Notes: generated by a model not told the origin, from the sequence alone. 35,810 nt of DNA from Chloroflexi bacterium RBG_13_51_36 (GCA_001796515.1 MGMS01000008.1:1-35810), one strand, 5' to 3'. Shown: positions 8,013 through 17,073, numbered from the stretch's first letter. Numbers and translations are program-made.

Positions 8013-9414
8013 CTGCGATCTTTGAATTTCTACCGTTCCAGGTAGACCTGAATTCCCCGCTTTCAATCATCGGCGTCATTACATCCACTACGCTGGCATT
8101 GTACTTTGTTCCCCTGCCGTCTCTTAGCTCTTGTAGAACATCCGTTGTAGTTCTTGCTGGCCGGTAGGGACGATGGGAACTCATGGCCTCCACCACGTCG
8201 CAGACAGCAAGAATGCTGACTTCCAGACTTAGCCCGTCTTCTGTCGTACCATCAGGATAACCCGAGCCATCGAGCCGTTCGTGGTGTTGTAGCGCCACGT
8301 CAGCTATTGACCAGGGCAGGTTGGCATCTTTCAATATGTTATAACCTTGTCTGGTATGGGCACGGATAAGGGCCCATTCTTCCTCAGCTAGTTCACCGGG
8401 CTTGGTAAGAATACTCTTTGGAATAGAGACTTTGCCGATGTCGTGGAGCAGTCCGTCGAGATAGAGCCTGTCAACCGTATCCTCAGCCAAGCCCATATTA
8501 TCGCCCACAAGACAGGCTAGTTCCGCCACTCTTTGTTGATGCCCCGCCGTGTAAGGGTCGCAAGATTCGACGACACGAGAGACTATTTTTGCCAGGTCGA
8601 CAAAAGAACTCTTCAATTGTTCTTCAGTCTTACCCCGCTCGGTGATGTCAGTGCGAAACCCCTGTAATCCTGCAGATTTGTCTTTGTTACTAATGAACTT
8701 CAAATACTGCTCCATCAGTATTCTTCTGCCATCTTTCCTGAAAATCTGTTGCACTATGCTGGACACAGGTTGCTCTGCGCTCAGTATCTTTCCCACTTGC
8801 GTGGAAAGCCATTCCCTATCTTCCGGTGGGAGGGTGTTTTCTGGCTTCAGCTCGGTCAGTTCTTCCAGACAGTACCGACCCAGCTTCTCAAGCGCCTTGT
8901 TACCTGCTCCAGTATCGTCCTGGATGTTCGCAGAAAAAACTGCTTCTAGGCAATTTTCAAAAAGACTGCAATAGTGTTCTGCGCTTTCCTTCAGTGCCTG
9001 CTCCATGTGTTTGTGCTCGGTGATGTTTCTTGCGACGACAAGTACCAGAGATTTGTCGTCTTGCCGCTCAATAGATAAAGACAATTCAAAGGGAAACGTA
9101 GACCCATCTTTCCTTAGTGCTTCGCCTTCGATGCGCCCTGTTTTCCCGCAATTTCCGTTCAGGAAAGCCCGCAGTATCAGTGTGTGATCTTTTCCGTGTT
9201 TCTCCGAAATCAACCTGGTTACTGGCTGGCCCAGAATCTCTTCGCTTGAGTAGCCAAAAATCTGCTCTGCGCCTTCGTTCCAGAATACTATTGTCCCTTT
9301 GCGATTCACCCCCAGTACGGCATCCCGGGAGTATGCTACCAGAGCCCTGTATATCTCTCCGCTTTTAGGTAGCGTCTCTGACTTCTTGTGCGGTGGTTCT
9401 ATTTCTTCTCTCAT
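8005..9414 (-). CDS. PAS-PAS-HD-GYP response protein (putative c-di-GMP phosphodiesterase)
   Basis: 469 residues without membrane segments, so probably a cytoplasmic sensor. PAS domain 1 is about 20-135 (AVLGVNRKGTIVFWNEGAE, IFGYSSEEILGQ). PAS domain 2 is about 145-260, ending QGFRTDITERGK. The HD-GYP domain is 270-455, with HD at 324-325 (LLHDIGKVSIP), HH at 377-378 and HHERLDGSGYP at 377-387, followed by DVVEAMSSHRPYRPA. HD-GYP domains hydrolyse cyclic di-GMP; all the metal ligands seen in active members appear present. ATG follows a weak AAGAAG site. The upstream region holds palindromes (9483-9546) that may regulate it. The gene overlaps the HAD gene by 8 bases at its 3' end. Confidence 0.93.
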   Translation of the reverse strand: MREEIEPPHKKSETLPKSGEIYRALVAYSRDAVLGVNRKGTIVFWNEGAEQIFGYSSEEILGQPVTRLISEKHGKDHTLILRAFLNGNCGKTGRIEGEALRKDGSTFPFELSLSIERQDDKSLVLVVARNITEHKHMEQALKESAEHYCSLFENCLEAVFSANIQDDTGAGNKALEKLGRYCLEELTELKPENTLPPEDREWLSTQVGKILSAEQPVSSIVQQIFRKDGRRILMEQYLKFISNKDKSAGLQGFRTDITERGKTEEQLKSSFVDLAKIVSRVVESCDPYTAGHQQRVAELACLVGDNMGLAEDTVDRLYLDGLLHDIGKVSIPKSILTKPGELAEEEWALIRAHTRQGYNILKDANLPWSIADVALQHHERLDGSGYPDGTTEDGLSLEVSILAVCDVVEAMSSHRPYRPARTTTDVLQELRDGRGTKYNASVVDVMTPMIESGEFRSTWNGRNSKIAAT

Positions 9415-9482
9415 GAGCGATTTTTCTTCTTACCACCATGCCTACTTCCTTCCCTACTTGGCTCGAAAATTCACGCTCCGGC

Positions 9483-9546
9483 CATAACCAAATATAGTCA
9501 ACTATATCAAACACATAAATCCATTTGCAATAGGAATCTGGTTATG
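9483..9546 (-). promoter_or_regulatory. Promoter region with nested palindromes upstream of HD-GYP gene
   Basis: The sequence ATATAGT-CA-ACTATAT (9492-9507) is a perfect palindrome with 7-base arms. Around it CATAACCA (9483-9490) and TGGTTATG (9539-9546) form an outer inverted pair. On the minus strand TTGCAA (9525-9530) and TATAGT within the palindrome could act as -35 and -10, which would make the palindrome an operator covering the -10. Confidence 0.5.
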
Positions 9547-9723
9547 AGGCTGGGGGAAAACGTGTCCGGGTCCAAACGTTTATGCTGTTTGACTGGTGGG
9601 GCATGCGCCTGGTCCTGATCACGGTGGCCCTGGTTCCAGGCAGGGGATATTCAGAGGCTTGGTGTGAGGTTTTGGCTTCGTGCTGTGCGGTTCTCGAGAA
9701 TCGCGCTATAGGATCCTGGAATG
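9547..9723. other. GC-rich intergenic segment with several hairpins
   Basis: No protein is supported here. Inverted pairs include GCCTGG (9607-9612) with CCAGGC (9636-9641), CCCTG (9628-9632) with CAGGG (9641-9645), and a near-perfect 18-bp palindrome GCGGTTCTCGAGAATCGC (9687-9704) just past the HDIG stop codon. It may be a terminator for the uvrA operon plus an unrecognised structured RNA. I cannot assign it to a known family. Confidence 0.3.
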
Positions 9724-10284
9724 TCACAGTCCTAGCTCTGGAGCGATTCCTTGCATGGCTTCGATTCCCATGCTGATGAACTCTTCCAGTTCCAGTCCGA
9801 TTTCGCGGCACCCAGCAACTTGCTCCCGATTGACTCCAGCCGCGAAGCTTTTTTCGCGAAAGCGTTTCATTACCGATTTAGTAATCAGCCCCGCTAGTCT
9901 ATCAGGCCGAACCAACGCAGCGGCCGTGATCAGCCCGCTCAGTGGGTCGGCACAAAAAAGAGCCTTATCCAATTTAGTCTCACGGGGAACGCCATGAGCT
10001 TCGTTGTGGCACAGAATAGCATGGACCATAAGCGCGCTGGCACCCAGCTCCTGGGCGATGTCAGCGCTCAATCTGCTGTGGCTGCTCATATCACCCTCAA
10101 CCAGTTCCATATCTATATCGTGAATCAGTCCGGTAATGCCCCACTCCTCTTCATCTTCTCCCAGCTTCCTGGCCAGGGACCGCATAATAGCCTCGGTGGC
10201 TAACATATGCTTAATCGTGTTCTTATCCTGCACATTGCCATGAATGGAATCGAGGATTTCCTCTCTGTTGAGCTTTGATTTCAT
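9724..10284 (-). CDS. HDIG-domain metal-dependent phosphohydrolase-like protein
   Basis: 186 residues. The HD motif [13 protein letters not shown] near residue 53, an upstream conserved His ([15 protein letters not shown]) and the later CHNEAHG and [16 protein letters not shown] match small bacterial HDIG proteins, often annotated as HDIG hydrolases. The substrate is unknown. The start ATG (10284) overlaps the uvrA stop TGA in an ATGA arrangement, so it is probably translationally coupled to uvrA. This family may therefore be expressed with nucleotide-excision repair, though a repair role is inference only. No signal peptide is visible. Confidence 0.88.
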   Translation of the reverse strand: MKSKLNREEILDSIHGNVQDKNTIKHMLATEAIMRSLARKLGEDEEEWGITGLIHDIDMELVEGDMSSHSRLSADIAQELGASALMVHAILCHNEAHGVPRETKLDKALFCADPLSGLITAAALVRPDRLAGLITKSVMKRFREKSFAAGVNREQVAGCREIGLELEEFISMGIEAMQGIAPELGL

Positions 10285-13136
10285 GTCAATACCTTTTCGT
10301 GTGTCGTTGATAATATAGCACGTAAATACTTTCCAGTGAAAGAGGCCTCATTCTGAGTCAGTTCTTCAGGTGTGCCGGCATCTACCAGGTAGCCGCCCTC
10401 ATCACCAGCTCCAGGGCCGAGGTCAATGACCCAATCGGCATTTTTGACCACATCCAGGTGGTGTTCAATGATGATCACCGTGTTTCCGTAATCGACCAGG
10501 CGCTGCAGCACCTTCAGGAGGCAAGCAATATCTGAGAAGGAAAGGCCGGTAGTCGGCTCATCCAGTATATAAAGCGTCTTGCCAGTGGAGCGGCGTGAAA
10601 GTTCAGTAGCTAATTTTACCCGCTGAGCCTCGCCCCCGGACAGGGTTGGGGCGGGCTGTCCCAGGCAAATATACCCCAAACCTACGTCTCGGATGGTTTC
10701 CAGCTTGTGTTTAACTTTCGGGAAGTGGTCAAAGAAGACCAAGGCTTCATCCACCGTCATGGCCAGGATTTCGGCGATGTTCTTCCCCTTAAATTGGATT
10801 TCCAGCGCTTCACGGTTATATCTTTTTCCCTTGCATATCTCGCAGGCAACAGTGACATTAGGCAGAAACTGCATCTCAATCTGAACATAGCCTGCTCCTT
10901 GACAGGCTTCGCACCGTCCTCCTTTTACGTTAAAGGAAAAGCGCCCCTGGGGATAACCACGCACTCTGGCTTCGGGGACAGTGGCGAAAAGCTCTCGGAT
11001 AGGGGTGAATGTCCCCGTATAAGTAGCCGGGTTGCTTCTGGGGGTGCGGCCAATCGGTGATTGGTCAATATTGACCACCTTGTCAATGTGTTCAGTGCCG
11101 GTGATGCTGTCACAGTTACCTGGCTTCTCCTTGGCCCGGTAGAAAAGTCGGGCCAGTCTTTTGTACAGGACTTCGTTGATGAGAGAGCTTTTGCCGCTGC
11201 CTGAAACACCTGTGACGCAAACAAATTTGCCCAGGGGAATACGGACATCGATGTTTTTCAGGTTATTCTCTCTGGCGCCTTCAATCACCAGCTCTTTTCC
11301 CGAGCCGGCACGACGCTTGGATGGCAGGGGAATTTGCTTTGTCCTGCTCAGGTACTGTCCCGTTATTGACTGAGGGCAAGCCATTATCTCTGGCAGTGTC
11401 CCCGTGGCGACTACCTCTCCTCCTTGTTTCCCGGCGCCGGGCCCCATATCAATAATGTAATCGGCAGCTGTCATCATAGCCTCATCGTGCTCTACGACAA
11501 TTATGGTATTATCGAGGTCTCTGAGGCGCTTCAGCGTGGTGATGAGGCGGGAACCATCGGCAGGATGTAAACCGACCGTGGGCTCGTCACAAATATAAAG
11601 GACGCCGCTGAGCCCGCTGCCAATCTGGGTAGCCAGACGAATCCTCTGGGCCTCACCGCCGCTCAACGTTGCTGAAGGACGGTCCAGCGTTAGATAGCCC
11701 AGACCTATGTCTCTCAGAAAGCCCAAGCGCGCGTGAATCTCCTTGATAATTTGCCTGGCTATGGTAAGTTCCCGGGGGCTGATCTTATCACTCAGGTGCT
11801 CTACCCAATTTGAAGCCTCCATGACAGGTAGGCCGGTAACATCCATAATATTTTTGCCCACTATAGTGACAGCTAGAGATTCCGGCTTCAGCCTCTTCCC
11901 CTGACAGGCAGGGCAGGGCGTGGATGCCATATAGCGCTCGATATCCGCTCTGACACTATCCGAACTCGTCTCTCGATAGCGGCGCTCCAGGTATGGTATG
12001 ACGCCCGGAAAATTAGTGTAGTACTGACGCAGATTACCGTTACGGTCTTCATATGTGGCGGGAATTGGCTCGCCCCCGTCGCCATAGAGAATGATGCGTA
12101 ATTGTTCTTTGCTTAGAGCCTTCACCGGCGTGGAGAGAGAAAAATCGTGGCGGTGACCCAGAGACTCTAGTATGCTGGTGGACCAGGTGCTGAGCTGTCC
12201 ATTTCTCATCCAGGGCTGAATAGCTCCCTCAGCCAGGCTCAATCCCTTATCCGGGATGACCAGGTTAGGGTCAATTTCCAATTTACAGCCCAGTCCCGTG
12301 CAGGCCGGACAAGCTCCGTAGGGGCTGTTAAAGCTAAATGTTCTGGGGGCAATTTCCCCCAGGCTTATTCCGCAATAGACACAGGCGAAATGCTCCGAGA
12401 AAAGCAATTCTTCCCCGTCAAGGACTTTGACAATCACCACGCCCGATCCCAGTTTTAGTGCTGTCTCAACGGAGTCGGCCAGGCGGGTGGCGTTTTCGCT
12501 TTGCTCTATCTGAAGTCTGTCAACTATTACCTCTATGGCATGCTTCTTCTTCTTATCTAACTGAAATTCATCAGAAAGGTCATGAATTTGCCCGTCAATC
12601 CGAACCCTGACAAACCCCGCCTTCTGCAAATCCTTGAATATCGCCTGGTGCTCACCTTTGCGGTCCCTGACCAAAGGCGCCATGATCATAATGCGGCTGC
12701 CCTGCGGTATTTCCTGAACGGAATCCACAATTTGCTGCACTGTCTGGCGCGAGATTTCCCTGCCGCACTGTGGGCAATGGGGATGCCCGACGCGGGCGAA
12801 CAGAAGGCGCAGGTAATCATAGATTTCGGTCAACGTGCCCACGATAGACCTGGGATTATGAGGCGGCCCTTTCTGGTCGATGGATATGGCCGGGCTAAGA
12901 CCTTCGATGTAATCAACGTCCGGCTTCTCCATCTGCCCCAGAAACTGGCGGGCATAGGCAGAAAGAGACTCTACATAGCGGCGCTGTCCCTCGGCGTATA
13001 TGGTGTCGAAAGCCAGAGAGCTTTTACCCGAACCGGAAACACCGGTGATAACCACCAGTTTGTTCCTGGGGATAATGACATCTATATCCTTAAGGTTGTG
13101 CTCTCGGGCACCCTTGATAAATATGACATCGGGCAT
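10281..13136 (-). CDS. uvrA: Excinuclease ABC subunit A (UvrA)
   Basis: 951 residues, normal for UvrA. UvrA is the damage-recognition ATPase of nucleotide excision repair that loads UvrB. It shows two ABC modules: Walker [10 protein letters not shown] at 32-40 and again about residue 640, and signatures [12 protein letters not shown] and [12 protein letters not shown] followed by [10 protein letters not shown] and LDEPTTGL. It also has zinc-binding Cys pairs ([32 protein letters not shown]). [20 protein letters not shown] is a UvrA-specific block. The ATG has no ribosome site. A good -10 ends only 8 bases before it, so the mRNA may be leaderless. The downstream HDIG gene overlaps by 4 bases. 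Confidence 0.98.
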   Translation of the reverse strand: MPDVIFIKGAREHNLKDIDVIIPRNKLVVITGVSGSGKSSLAFDTIYAEGQRRYVESLSAYARQFLGQMEKPDVDYIEGLSPAISIDQKGPPHNPRSIVGTLTEIYDYLRLLFARVGHPHCPQCGREISRQTVQQIVDSVQEIPQGSRIMIMAPLVRDRKGEHQAIFKDLQKAGFVRVRIDGQIHDLSDEFQLDKKKKHAIEVIVDRLQIEQSENATRLADSVETALKLGSGVVIVKVLDGEELLFSEHFACVYCGISLGEIAPRTFSFNSPYGACPACTGLGCKLEIDPNLVIPDKGLSLAEGAIQPWMRNGQLSTWSTSILESLGHRHDFSLSTPVKALSKEQLRIILYGDGGEPIPATYEDRNGNLRQYYTNFPGVIPYLERRYRETSSDSVRADIERYMASTPCPACQGKRLKPESLAVTIVGKNIMDVTGLPVMEASNWVEHLSDKISPRELTIARQIIKEIHARLGFLRDIGLGYLTLDRPSATLSGGEAQRIRLATQIGSGLSGVLYICDEPTVGLHPADGSRLITTLKRLRDLDNTIIVVEHDEAMMTAADYIIDMGPGAGKQGGEVVATGTLPEIMACPQSITGQYLSRTKQIPLPSKRRAGSGKELVIEGARENNLKNIDVRIPLGKFVCVTGVSGSGKSSLINEVLYKRLARLFYRAKEKPGNCDSITGTEHIDKVVNIDQSPIGRTPRSNPATYTGTFTPIRELFATVPEARVRGYPQGRFSFNVKGGRCEACQGAGYVQIEMQFLPNVTVACEICKGKRYNREALEIQFKGKNIAEILAMTVDEALVFFDHFPKVKHKLETIRDVGLGYICLGQPAPTLSGGEAQRVKLATELSRRSTGKTLYILDEPTTGLSFSDIACLLKVLQRLVDYGNTVIIIEHHLDVVKNADWVIDLGPGAGDEGGYLVDAGTPEELTQNEASFTGKYLRAILSTTHEKVLT

Positions 13137-13144
13137 GACGCTCT

Positions 13145-13173
13145 ATTTTAGCATTGGCGCTCAGGCTTCTCAA
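13145..13173 (-). promoter_or_regulatory. uvrA promoter, probably giving a leaderless mRNA
   Basis: Minus strand: TTGAGA (13168-13173), a 17-base spacer and TAAAAT (13145-13150). Only 8 bases separate the -10 from the uvrA ATG, so transcription should begin at or next to the start codon. No Shine-Dalgarno is present. Confidence 0.65.
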
Positions 13174-13229
13174 AAAGGAAGGGCTAGAATGCTAGAAGCA
13201 GATTCCGAATGGGGCAGGCACTTCAGGGT

Positions 13230-13258
13230 TTGCCAAAAGCGAATGGCCGTCATATTAT
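13230..13258 (+). promoter_or_regulatory. Promoter for the 144-residue membrane protein
   Basis: TTGCCA (13230-13235), a 17-base spacer and TATTAT (13253-13258), closely followed by AAGGAGG (13264-13270) and ATG at 13278. The leader would be very short. Confidence 0.6.
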
Positions 13259-13277
13259 TAAGTAAGGAGGAAACGGA

Positions 13278-13712
13278 ATGGGCTCTAATGGGAATGGCAG
13301 GCGTAATTTGCTAACCGCCGGCGGAGTCTTGAGCGTAGTGGGGGGGATACCTCAGGTAATTAGCGGTGGAGTGTTAATAGTGAATTTTTTGGTGTCCTAC
13401 CAACATGGCTTTGTGCTCATAAGTAGGTTTTTTCTGCCATTCTTGCCAGACGGTTGGCGGTATTATATTTTGTGGGGCGGCCCCATGGTTCCTGCGTCCA
13501 TGGATTATATCCCAATTCATTGGCCGATCCTTGGAGGATGTTTTGTTGCTTTGGGTATAGTGGCTGTAGTTGGCGGCATCTCGGCTGTAAGAAGAAAAAG
13601 ATTTGGTTTGTCTTTGGCCGGGGCTATATGCGCCCTTCCGTCAGTGTTTTTAGGGATCGCGGCGGTTGTTCTTATCGCTCTGGGGAAGAGAGACTTTGAG
13701 GTGAAGGCCTGA
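13278..13712 (+). CDS. Small integral membrane protein, unknown function
   Basis: 144 residues, not recognised as a named family. Hydrophobic segments lie at about 12-40, 80-103 and 108-135, with Arg-rich text between the last two (SAVRRKRFG), so three or four membrane passes are likely. The C-terminus (GKRDFEVKA) is charged and probably cytoplasmic. There is no cofactor or catalytic motif. The ATG is preceded by a perfect AAGGAGG site, and a good promoter is at 13230-13258, so it is very probably expressed. It is divergent from uvrA. Confidence 0.75.
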   Translation: MGSNGNGRRNLLTAGGVLSVVGGIPQVISGGVLIVNFLVSYQHGFVLISRFFLPFLPDGWRYYILWGGPMVPASMDYIPIHWPILGGCFVALGIVAVVGGISAVRRKRFGLSLAGAICALPSVFLGIAAVVLIALGKRDFEVKA

Positions 13713-13812
13713 GTGGGACACGCAGAATGAGATTTTGATGCAACTAAATTGTTACTGCTGCATTATAGTTTTAGATTAGACAGCCCATGAATCAAATAAG
13801 GTGGAGGAACCG

Positions 13813-14166
13813 GTGAACAAGTGGGTTTTGCTCGGCATCGTAATCTTCCTGTTAGCGGGAATATTCGCCACGCCAAAATGGTCTGTGGAAAAAGAGCAAG
13901 CCGTCGAGGTTGGTAGAGGGTTTTTCGAAGACATAGGGCTCCAGCTAGGGAGGGTTCTTTCTGTTGGTCTCGTACATATAGACGAAGTGCCTGAGGGCTA
14001 TTTGTCCTACTGGCTCTCAGCAAGGGGACTGGATATACCTGACACATCAGAGACTGAGTCGTGCTGGTTGGTCAGGTTCGAAAATGGATATCTCCCCGGG
14101 CATTGGTGGGAGATTCTGATTGATACGAACACGGATGAAGTGGTGGGTGGAATGTCCTGCAGATGA
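13813..14166 (+). CDS. Small N-terminally anchored protein, unknown function
   Basis: 117 residues from GTG 13813, chosen because GGTGGAGG (13800-13807) sits at the right distance from it. A GTG at 13801 in the same frame would lie within that ribosome site. Residues about 4-19 (VLLGIVIFLLAGIFA) form a membrane anchor or uncleaved signal, and the rest is a small soluble extracytoplasmic domain. The central and end motifs SCWLVRFEN, GHWWEILIDTNTDEVVGG resemble PepSY-like or NTF2-like small exported domains, but I do not recognise the family. It converges on the pyrophosphatase gene. Confidence 0.7.
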   Translation: MNKWVLLGIVIFLLAGIFATPKWSVEKEQAVEVGRGFFEDIGLQLGRVLSVGLVHIDEVPEGYLSYWLSARGLDIPDTSETESCWLVRFENGYLPGHWWEILIDTNTDEVVGGMSCR

Positions 14167-14203
14167 CGCGGTCGTCGTCTCTTGTGCCAGCTATACGGTA
14201 ATG

Positions 14204-14242
14204 GGGGCAGGCGACTCAAGATTTGGGAATTACGCCTGCCCC
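14204..14242. terminator. Bidirectional hairpin between convergent genes
   Basis: GGGGCAGGCG (14204-14213) and CGCCTGCCCC (14233-14242) form a perfect 10-bp stem with a 19-base loop between the convergent small gene and the pyrophosphatase gene. Neither side has a strong T-run, so it may be an attenuated or factor-assisted terminator. Confidence 0.5.
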
Positions 14243-14252
14243 GTTGCACTTG

Positions 14253-16355
14253 TTAAATCAAACCACCGAAATGCATTAGGACCGGCGCCAGCATCAGGGA
14301 AATCACCGACATCAGCTTGAGCATTATGTTCAGAGACGGTCCTGCGGTGTCTTTCATGGGGTCACCGGCTGTATCGCCAACCACCGCTGCTTTATGAGCA
14401 TCAGAGCCTTTGCCACCGAACTTCCCAGACTCAATCCATTTCTTGGCGTTGTCCCAGGCTCCGCCGGCGTTATTTAAGGTGATAGCGAGGATGAAACCGG
14501 TAGCCAGGGCGCCGACAAGGAAGCCAGCCAGGGCATATTTGCCCAGAACCACTCCCACGATGACAGGCGCGACTATCGTCATTATGGAAGGAACCAGCAT
14601 TTCTTTCAAGGCTATTCTGGTGGCGATATCCACGCATTTGCCATATTCGGGCCGGGCTGTCCCCTCCATCAAGCCCTTTATCTCGCGCCACTGTCGACGG
14701 ACTTCATCGACAATCGCCGCCGTAGTTATACCGACCGCCTTCATGCTCATAGCGCAGAAGACAGGCGGGATAAGAGCGCCGAGAATCAGGCCGACGATAA
14801 TCGGCGTACTTAGCAGACTCAACTCTGGAGGCAGCGGGTTCAATTGCCCTGTGGATGAGATTGTGACTATCCCGACAGCCATAGCATAGGCCAGGATCAA
14901 GCCAAGGGCGTTCATGACAGCAGCGCCGATGGCGAATCCCTTTCCTGTGGCGGCGGTGGTATTGCCCAGAGAATCCAGAGCATCTGTCCTCTCACGCACC
15001 TCCGGTGGTAACGCCGCCTGAGTGGCGATGCCTCCGGCATTGTCAGCTATGGGTCCGTAGGCATCGGTAGCCAGTGTCACGCCCAGGGTGGACAACATGC
15101 CAACGGCAGCCAGGGCGACACCATAGAAGCTGCCGAACTTGTACGCTATGATAATAGCCACGGCTACCAGGACTACGGGCGGCCATGTGCTCATCAAACC
15201 GTTGGCAAAGCCTCGAATTATAGTAGCGCCCGCGCCTCTGGTGGAAGCTTCCGAAATTTCCTGGGTTGGCTTGAAGGCATAAGAGGTGAAATAGTTTGTG
15301 GCTTCCCCCATTAAGGCACCGGCCACAAGGCCGGCCAGCATTGCCCAGAAGAGACCTAGGCTGGCGCCCAAAAAACGAATCACCAGGAAGCCGAACACTG
15401 CCGCCAGTATTGTGGCGCCCAGTGTGCCGCGGCGCAAAGCTCCCAGAAGAGCGCTCATCTCCACCTTCTCCCCGACCCTGACCAGAAAACAGCCGATGAC
15501 GGAAGCCACAATGCCGGCAGCCATGATGAGAAGGGGCAGCCACCAGGCGTGCCGCAGGGCAACTTCGGGAGAAAGTGAGGGGAACAACACTCCCTTGACC
15601 CACGGGGCGAGTAGGACGCCCACCGTAGTAAGTGTCATAGTGCCAACAGCGGTTTCCACATACGATTCGAAAAGGTCGGCACCCATCCCGCAGACATCGC
15701 CGACATTATCTCCGACATTATCGGCTATCACAGCAGCGTTTCTGGGGTCGTCCTCCGGTATCCCCGCCTCCACTTTGCCCACCAGGTCGGAACCGGCGTC
15801 GGCCCCTTTGGTGAAAATCCCACCGCCCACCCTGGCAAAAAGAGCTACCAGTGAAGCACCGGTACCGTAGGCAGGGATGATATACAGGAACTGGTAGTCA
15901 GGAAGGTCATGCCATATGAAGTAGAGAATAGATAGTCCTATGATGCCGATGCTCACCACTGTCAGTCCCATAACTGCCCCGCCCCGGAAAGAGACGCGCA
16001 ATCCCTGGTTGAGACTTTTTTGTGACGCGGCGCAAGTCCGGCCGTTGGTCCTGAGTGCCATATTCATGCCGGCATAGCCGGCACCCATGGAGCACAGGGC
16101 GCCAAATATAAAAGCTACCGCCATTCTCCAGCCCAGGGCCGGGACGACTGCCAGGATAATGGCCACTACGACTACTACGATGGCCAGCGTGCGATATTCC
16201 CTGTGGATAAAAGCCAGTCCGCCTTCTTTGATGGCGCCGGAGATTTCCTTGAGCTTGGCTGAGCCCTCGTCCTGCCGCAGAACATACCTCACAAAGTACG
16301 CCACCACGGCCGCCCCCACAATTCCCACGATTACACAAATCCAGACTAAATCCAT
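14253..16355 (-). CDS. hppA: Membrane-bound cation-pumping pyrophosphatase (K+-dependent type)
   Basis: 700 residues with about 16 membrane segments. It couples pyrophosphate hydrolysis to H+ or Na+ export across the membrane. Substrate-site motifs are present: GADAGSDLVGKVEAGIPEDD (185-203 region), NVGDNVGDVCGMGADLFESY, TDAYGPIADNAGGIA and the C-terminal GGAWDNAKKWIE, SDAHKAAVVGDTAGDPMKDT. In GNTTAATGKG (464-473) the residue at 468 is Ala, and Gly lies three later. K+-independent enzymes have Lys and Thr at these two positions, so this is predicted to be K+-dependent. Whether it pumps H+, Na+ or both cannot be read reliably. AGGAGGTAGGG precedes ATG, a strong ribosome site. Confidence 0.97.
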   Translation of the reverse strand: MDLVWICVIVGIVGAAVVAYFVRYVLRQDEGSAKLKEISGAIKEGGLAFIHREYRTLAIVVVVVAIILAVVPALGWRMAVAFIFGALCSMGAGYAGMNMALRTNGRTCAASQKSLNQGLRVSFRGGAVMGLTVVSIGIIGLSILYFIWHDLPDYQFLYIIPAYGTGASLVALFARVGGGIFTKGADAGSDLVGKVEAGIPEDDPRNAAVIADNVGDNVGDVCGMGADLFESYVETAVGTMTLTTVGVLLAPWVKGVLFPSLSPEVALRHAWWLPLLIMAAGIVASVIGCFLVRVGEKVEMSALLGALRRGTLGATILAAVFGFLVIRFLGASLGLFWAMLAGLVAGALMGEATNYFTSYAFKPTQEISEASTRGAGATIIRGFANGLMSTWPPVVLVAVAIIIAYKFGSFYGVALAAVGMLSTLGVTLATDAYGPIADNAGGIATQAALPPEVRERTDALDSLGNTTAATGKGFAIGAAVMNALGLILAYAMAVGIVTISSTGQLNPLPPELSLLSTPIIVGLILGALIPPVFCAMSMKAVGITTAAIVDEVRRQWREIKGLMEGTARPEYGKCVDIATRIALKEMLVPSIMTIVAPVIVGVVLGKYALAGFLVGALATGFILAITLNNAGGAWDNAKKWIESGKFGGKGSDAHKAAVVGDTAGDPMKDTAGPSLNIMLKLMSVISLMLAPVLMHFGGLI

Positions 16356-16447
16356 TGCCCTACCTCCTAGATGGACATAAAATTAGGGCACTCAAGCCAG
16401 GTCCCGGTGCCCTTACTTCTTTCTAAGGCATGCATACTAGAGACGTG

Positions 16448-16476
16448 AGTTTAGTACAAAAAACCCCACCCGTCAA
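16448..16476 (-). promoter_or_regulatory. Candidate promoter for hppA
   Basis: Minus strand: TTGACG (16471-16476), a 17-base spacer and TAAACT (16448-16453). The leader of about 85 bases contains a small hairpin, AGGGCAC (16385-16391) with GTGCCCT (16407-16413). Confidence 0.5.
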
Positions 16477-16618
16477 TGACTGGTACTGGTTCACTACCTT
16501 CGTGACACCTTTCTCACAGCACGTGAGCTTCTTCAAAAGACGGGTGCCCGATTTCCCTTCTTAACGCCTGTCGTAAGCGAAGTAGCGGGATTAAGAGGGA
16601 GCCGTCAATCCATTCTTC

Positions 16619-16646
16619 CCGAATCCCCCTCTTAGGATAAGAGGGG
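16619..16646. repeat. Intergenic hairpin repeat, copy 1
   Basis: GAATCCCCCTCTTAGGATAAGAGGGG (16621-16646) folds on CCCCTCTTA with TAAGAGGGG. It matches the copy at 19921-19946 at 25 of 26 bases. A GGGGGAGTTATGAA tail occurs further down (about 16713-16726), where copy 2 has GGGGAGTTACGAA immediately after the hairpin, suggesting that copy 1 is interrupted by another GC-rich palindrome. Confidence 0.7.
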
Positions 16647-16750
16647 AAAGGCCTGCCCGCTTGCCTTCGCTGAAGCTTTTGCGCAAGCAGGCCGAACAAG
16701 TTCTTTGGCAGGCGGGGGAGTTATGAAAACATTGGCAAGCATCCATAACC

Positions 16751-16783
16751 CCCTGTAATCCCCCTTACCTTAAGGGGGAAATT
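16751..16783. repeat. Intergenic hairpin repeat, diverged copy
   Basis: CCCTGTAATCCCCCTTACCTTAAGGGGGAAATT contains the arms CCCCCTTA and TAAGGGGG. It has the same AATCCCCCT entry as the copies at 16621 and 19921. Confidence 0.55.
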
Positions 16784-16881
16784 ATCGGAAGAACTAAGCC
16801 ATAAGCCCTTCTATCATGGCACTGTTACAAACGATATGAGATGTCACTAGTCTGCGTCAACTAGACCATGATTCGAATCCC

Positions 16882-16939
16882 CTCTGTCAGGACAGAGTAA
16901 AAGATTGACCATGACTCAGGCTGAGTAGTAAAATCAGCC
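16882..16939 (+). promoter_or_regulatory. Promoter and operators of the acyl-CoA dehydrogenase-mutase operon
   Basis: TTGACC (16905-16910), an 18-base spacer and TAAAAT (16929-16934). GGCTGA (16919-16924) and TCAGCC (16934-16939) form an inverted repeat that brackets the -10. A second palindrome, CTCTGTC-AG-GACAGAG (16882-16897), lies directly upstream of the -35. Both look like binding sites of dimeric repressors. The leader to ATG 17074 is about 130 bases. Confidence 0.55.
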
Positions 16940-17073
16940 TTTGAAGCGAACGGAAGCGGGCGGAAATGACAGCCTTCGAGAAAAACAAGACTTCTGAGAT
17001 GGTGGGATGATCAATGACGGTTGGTTACCGTTCAACAGGCAGGGCCTTAGAATAGACTGTAAAGGAGTTAGAA

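Noticed and set aside
8642-9023. Small plus-strand frames within the HD-GYP gene
   Set aside because: Antisense shadows of the PAS domains, with no start signals.
12582-13151. Plus-strand frame over the start of uvrA
   Set aside because: Antisense shadow of uvrA; no ribosome site or recognisable domain.
15298-15870. Long plus-strand frame inside the pyrophosphatase gene
   Set aside because: Antisense shadow of a strongly conserved membrane protein gene, with low-complexity Pro/Ala/Ser text.
16858-16897. tRNA remnant or attachment site (ATTCGAATCCCCTCTG resembles a T-arm)
   Set aside because: Only about 14 bases match a T-loop, no acceptor or anticodon arm exists, and the text is better explained by the palindrome at 16882-16897 and the AATCCCC repeats.
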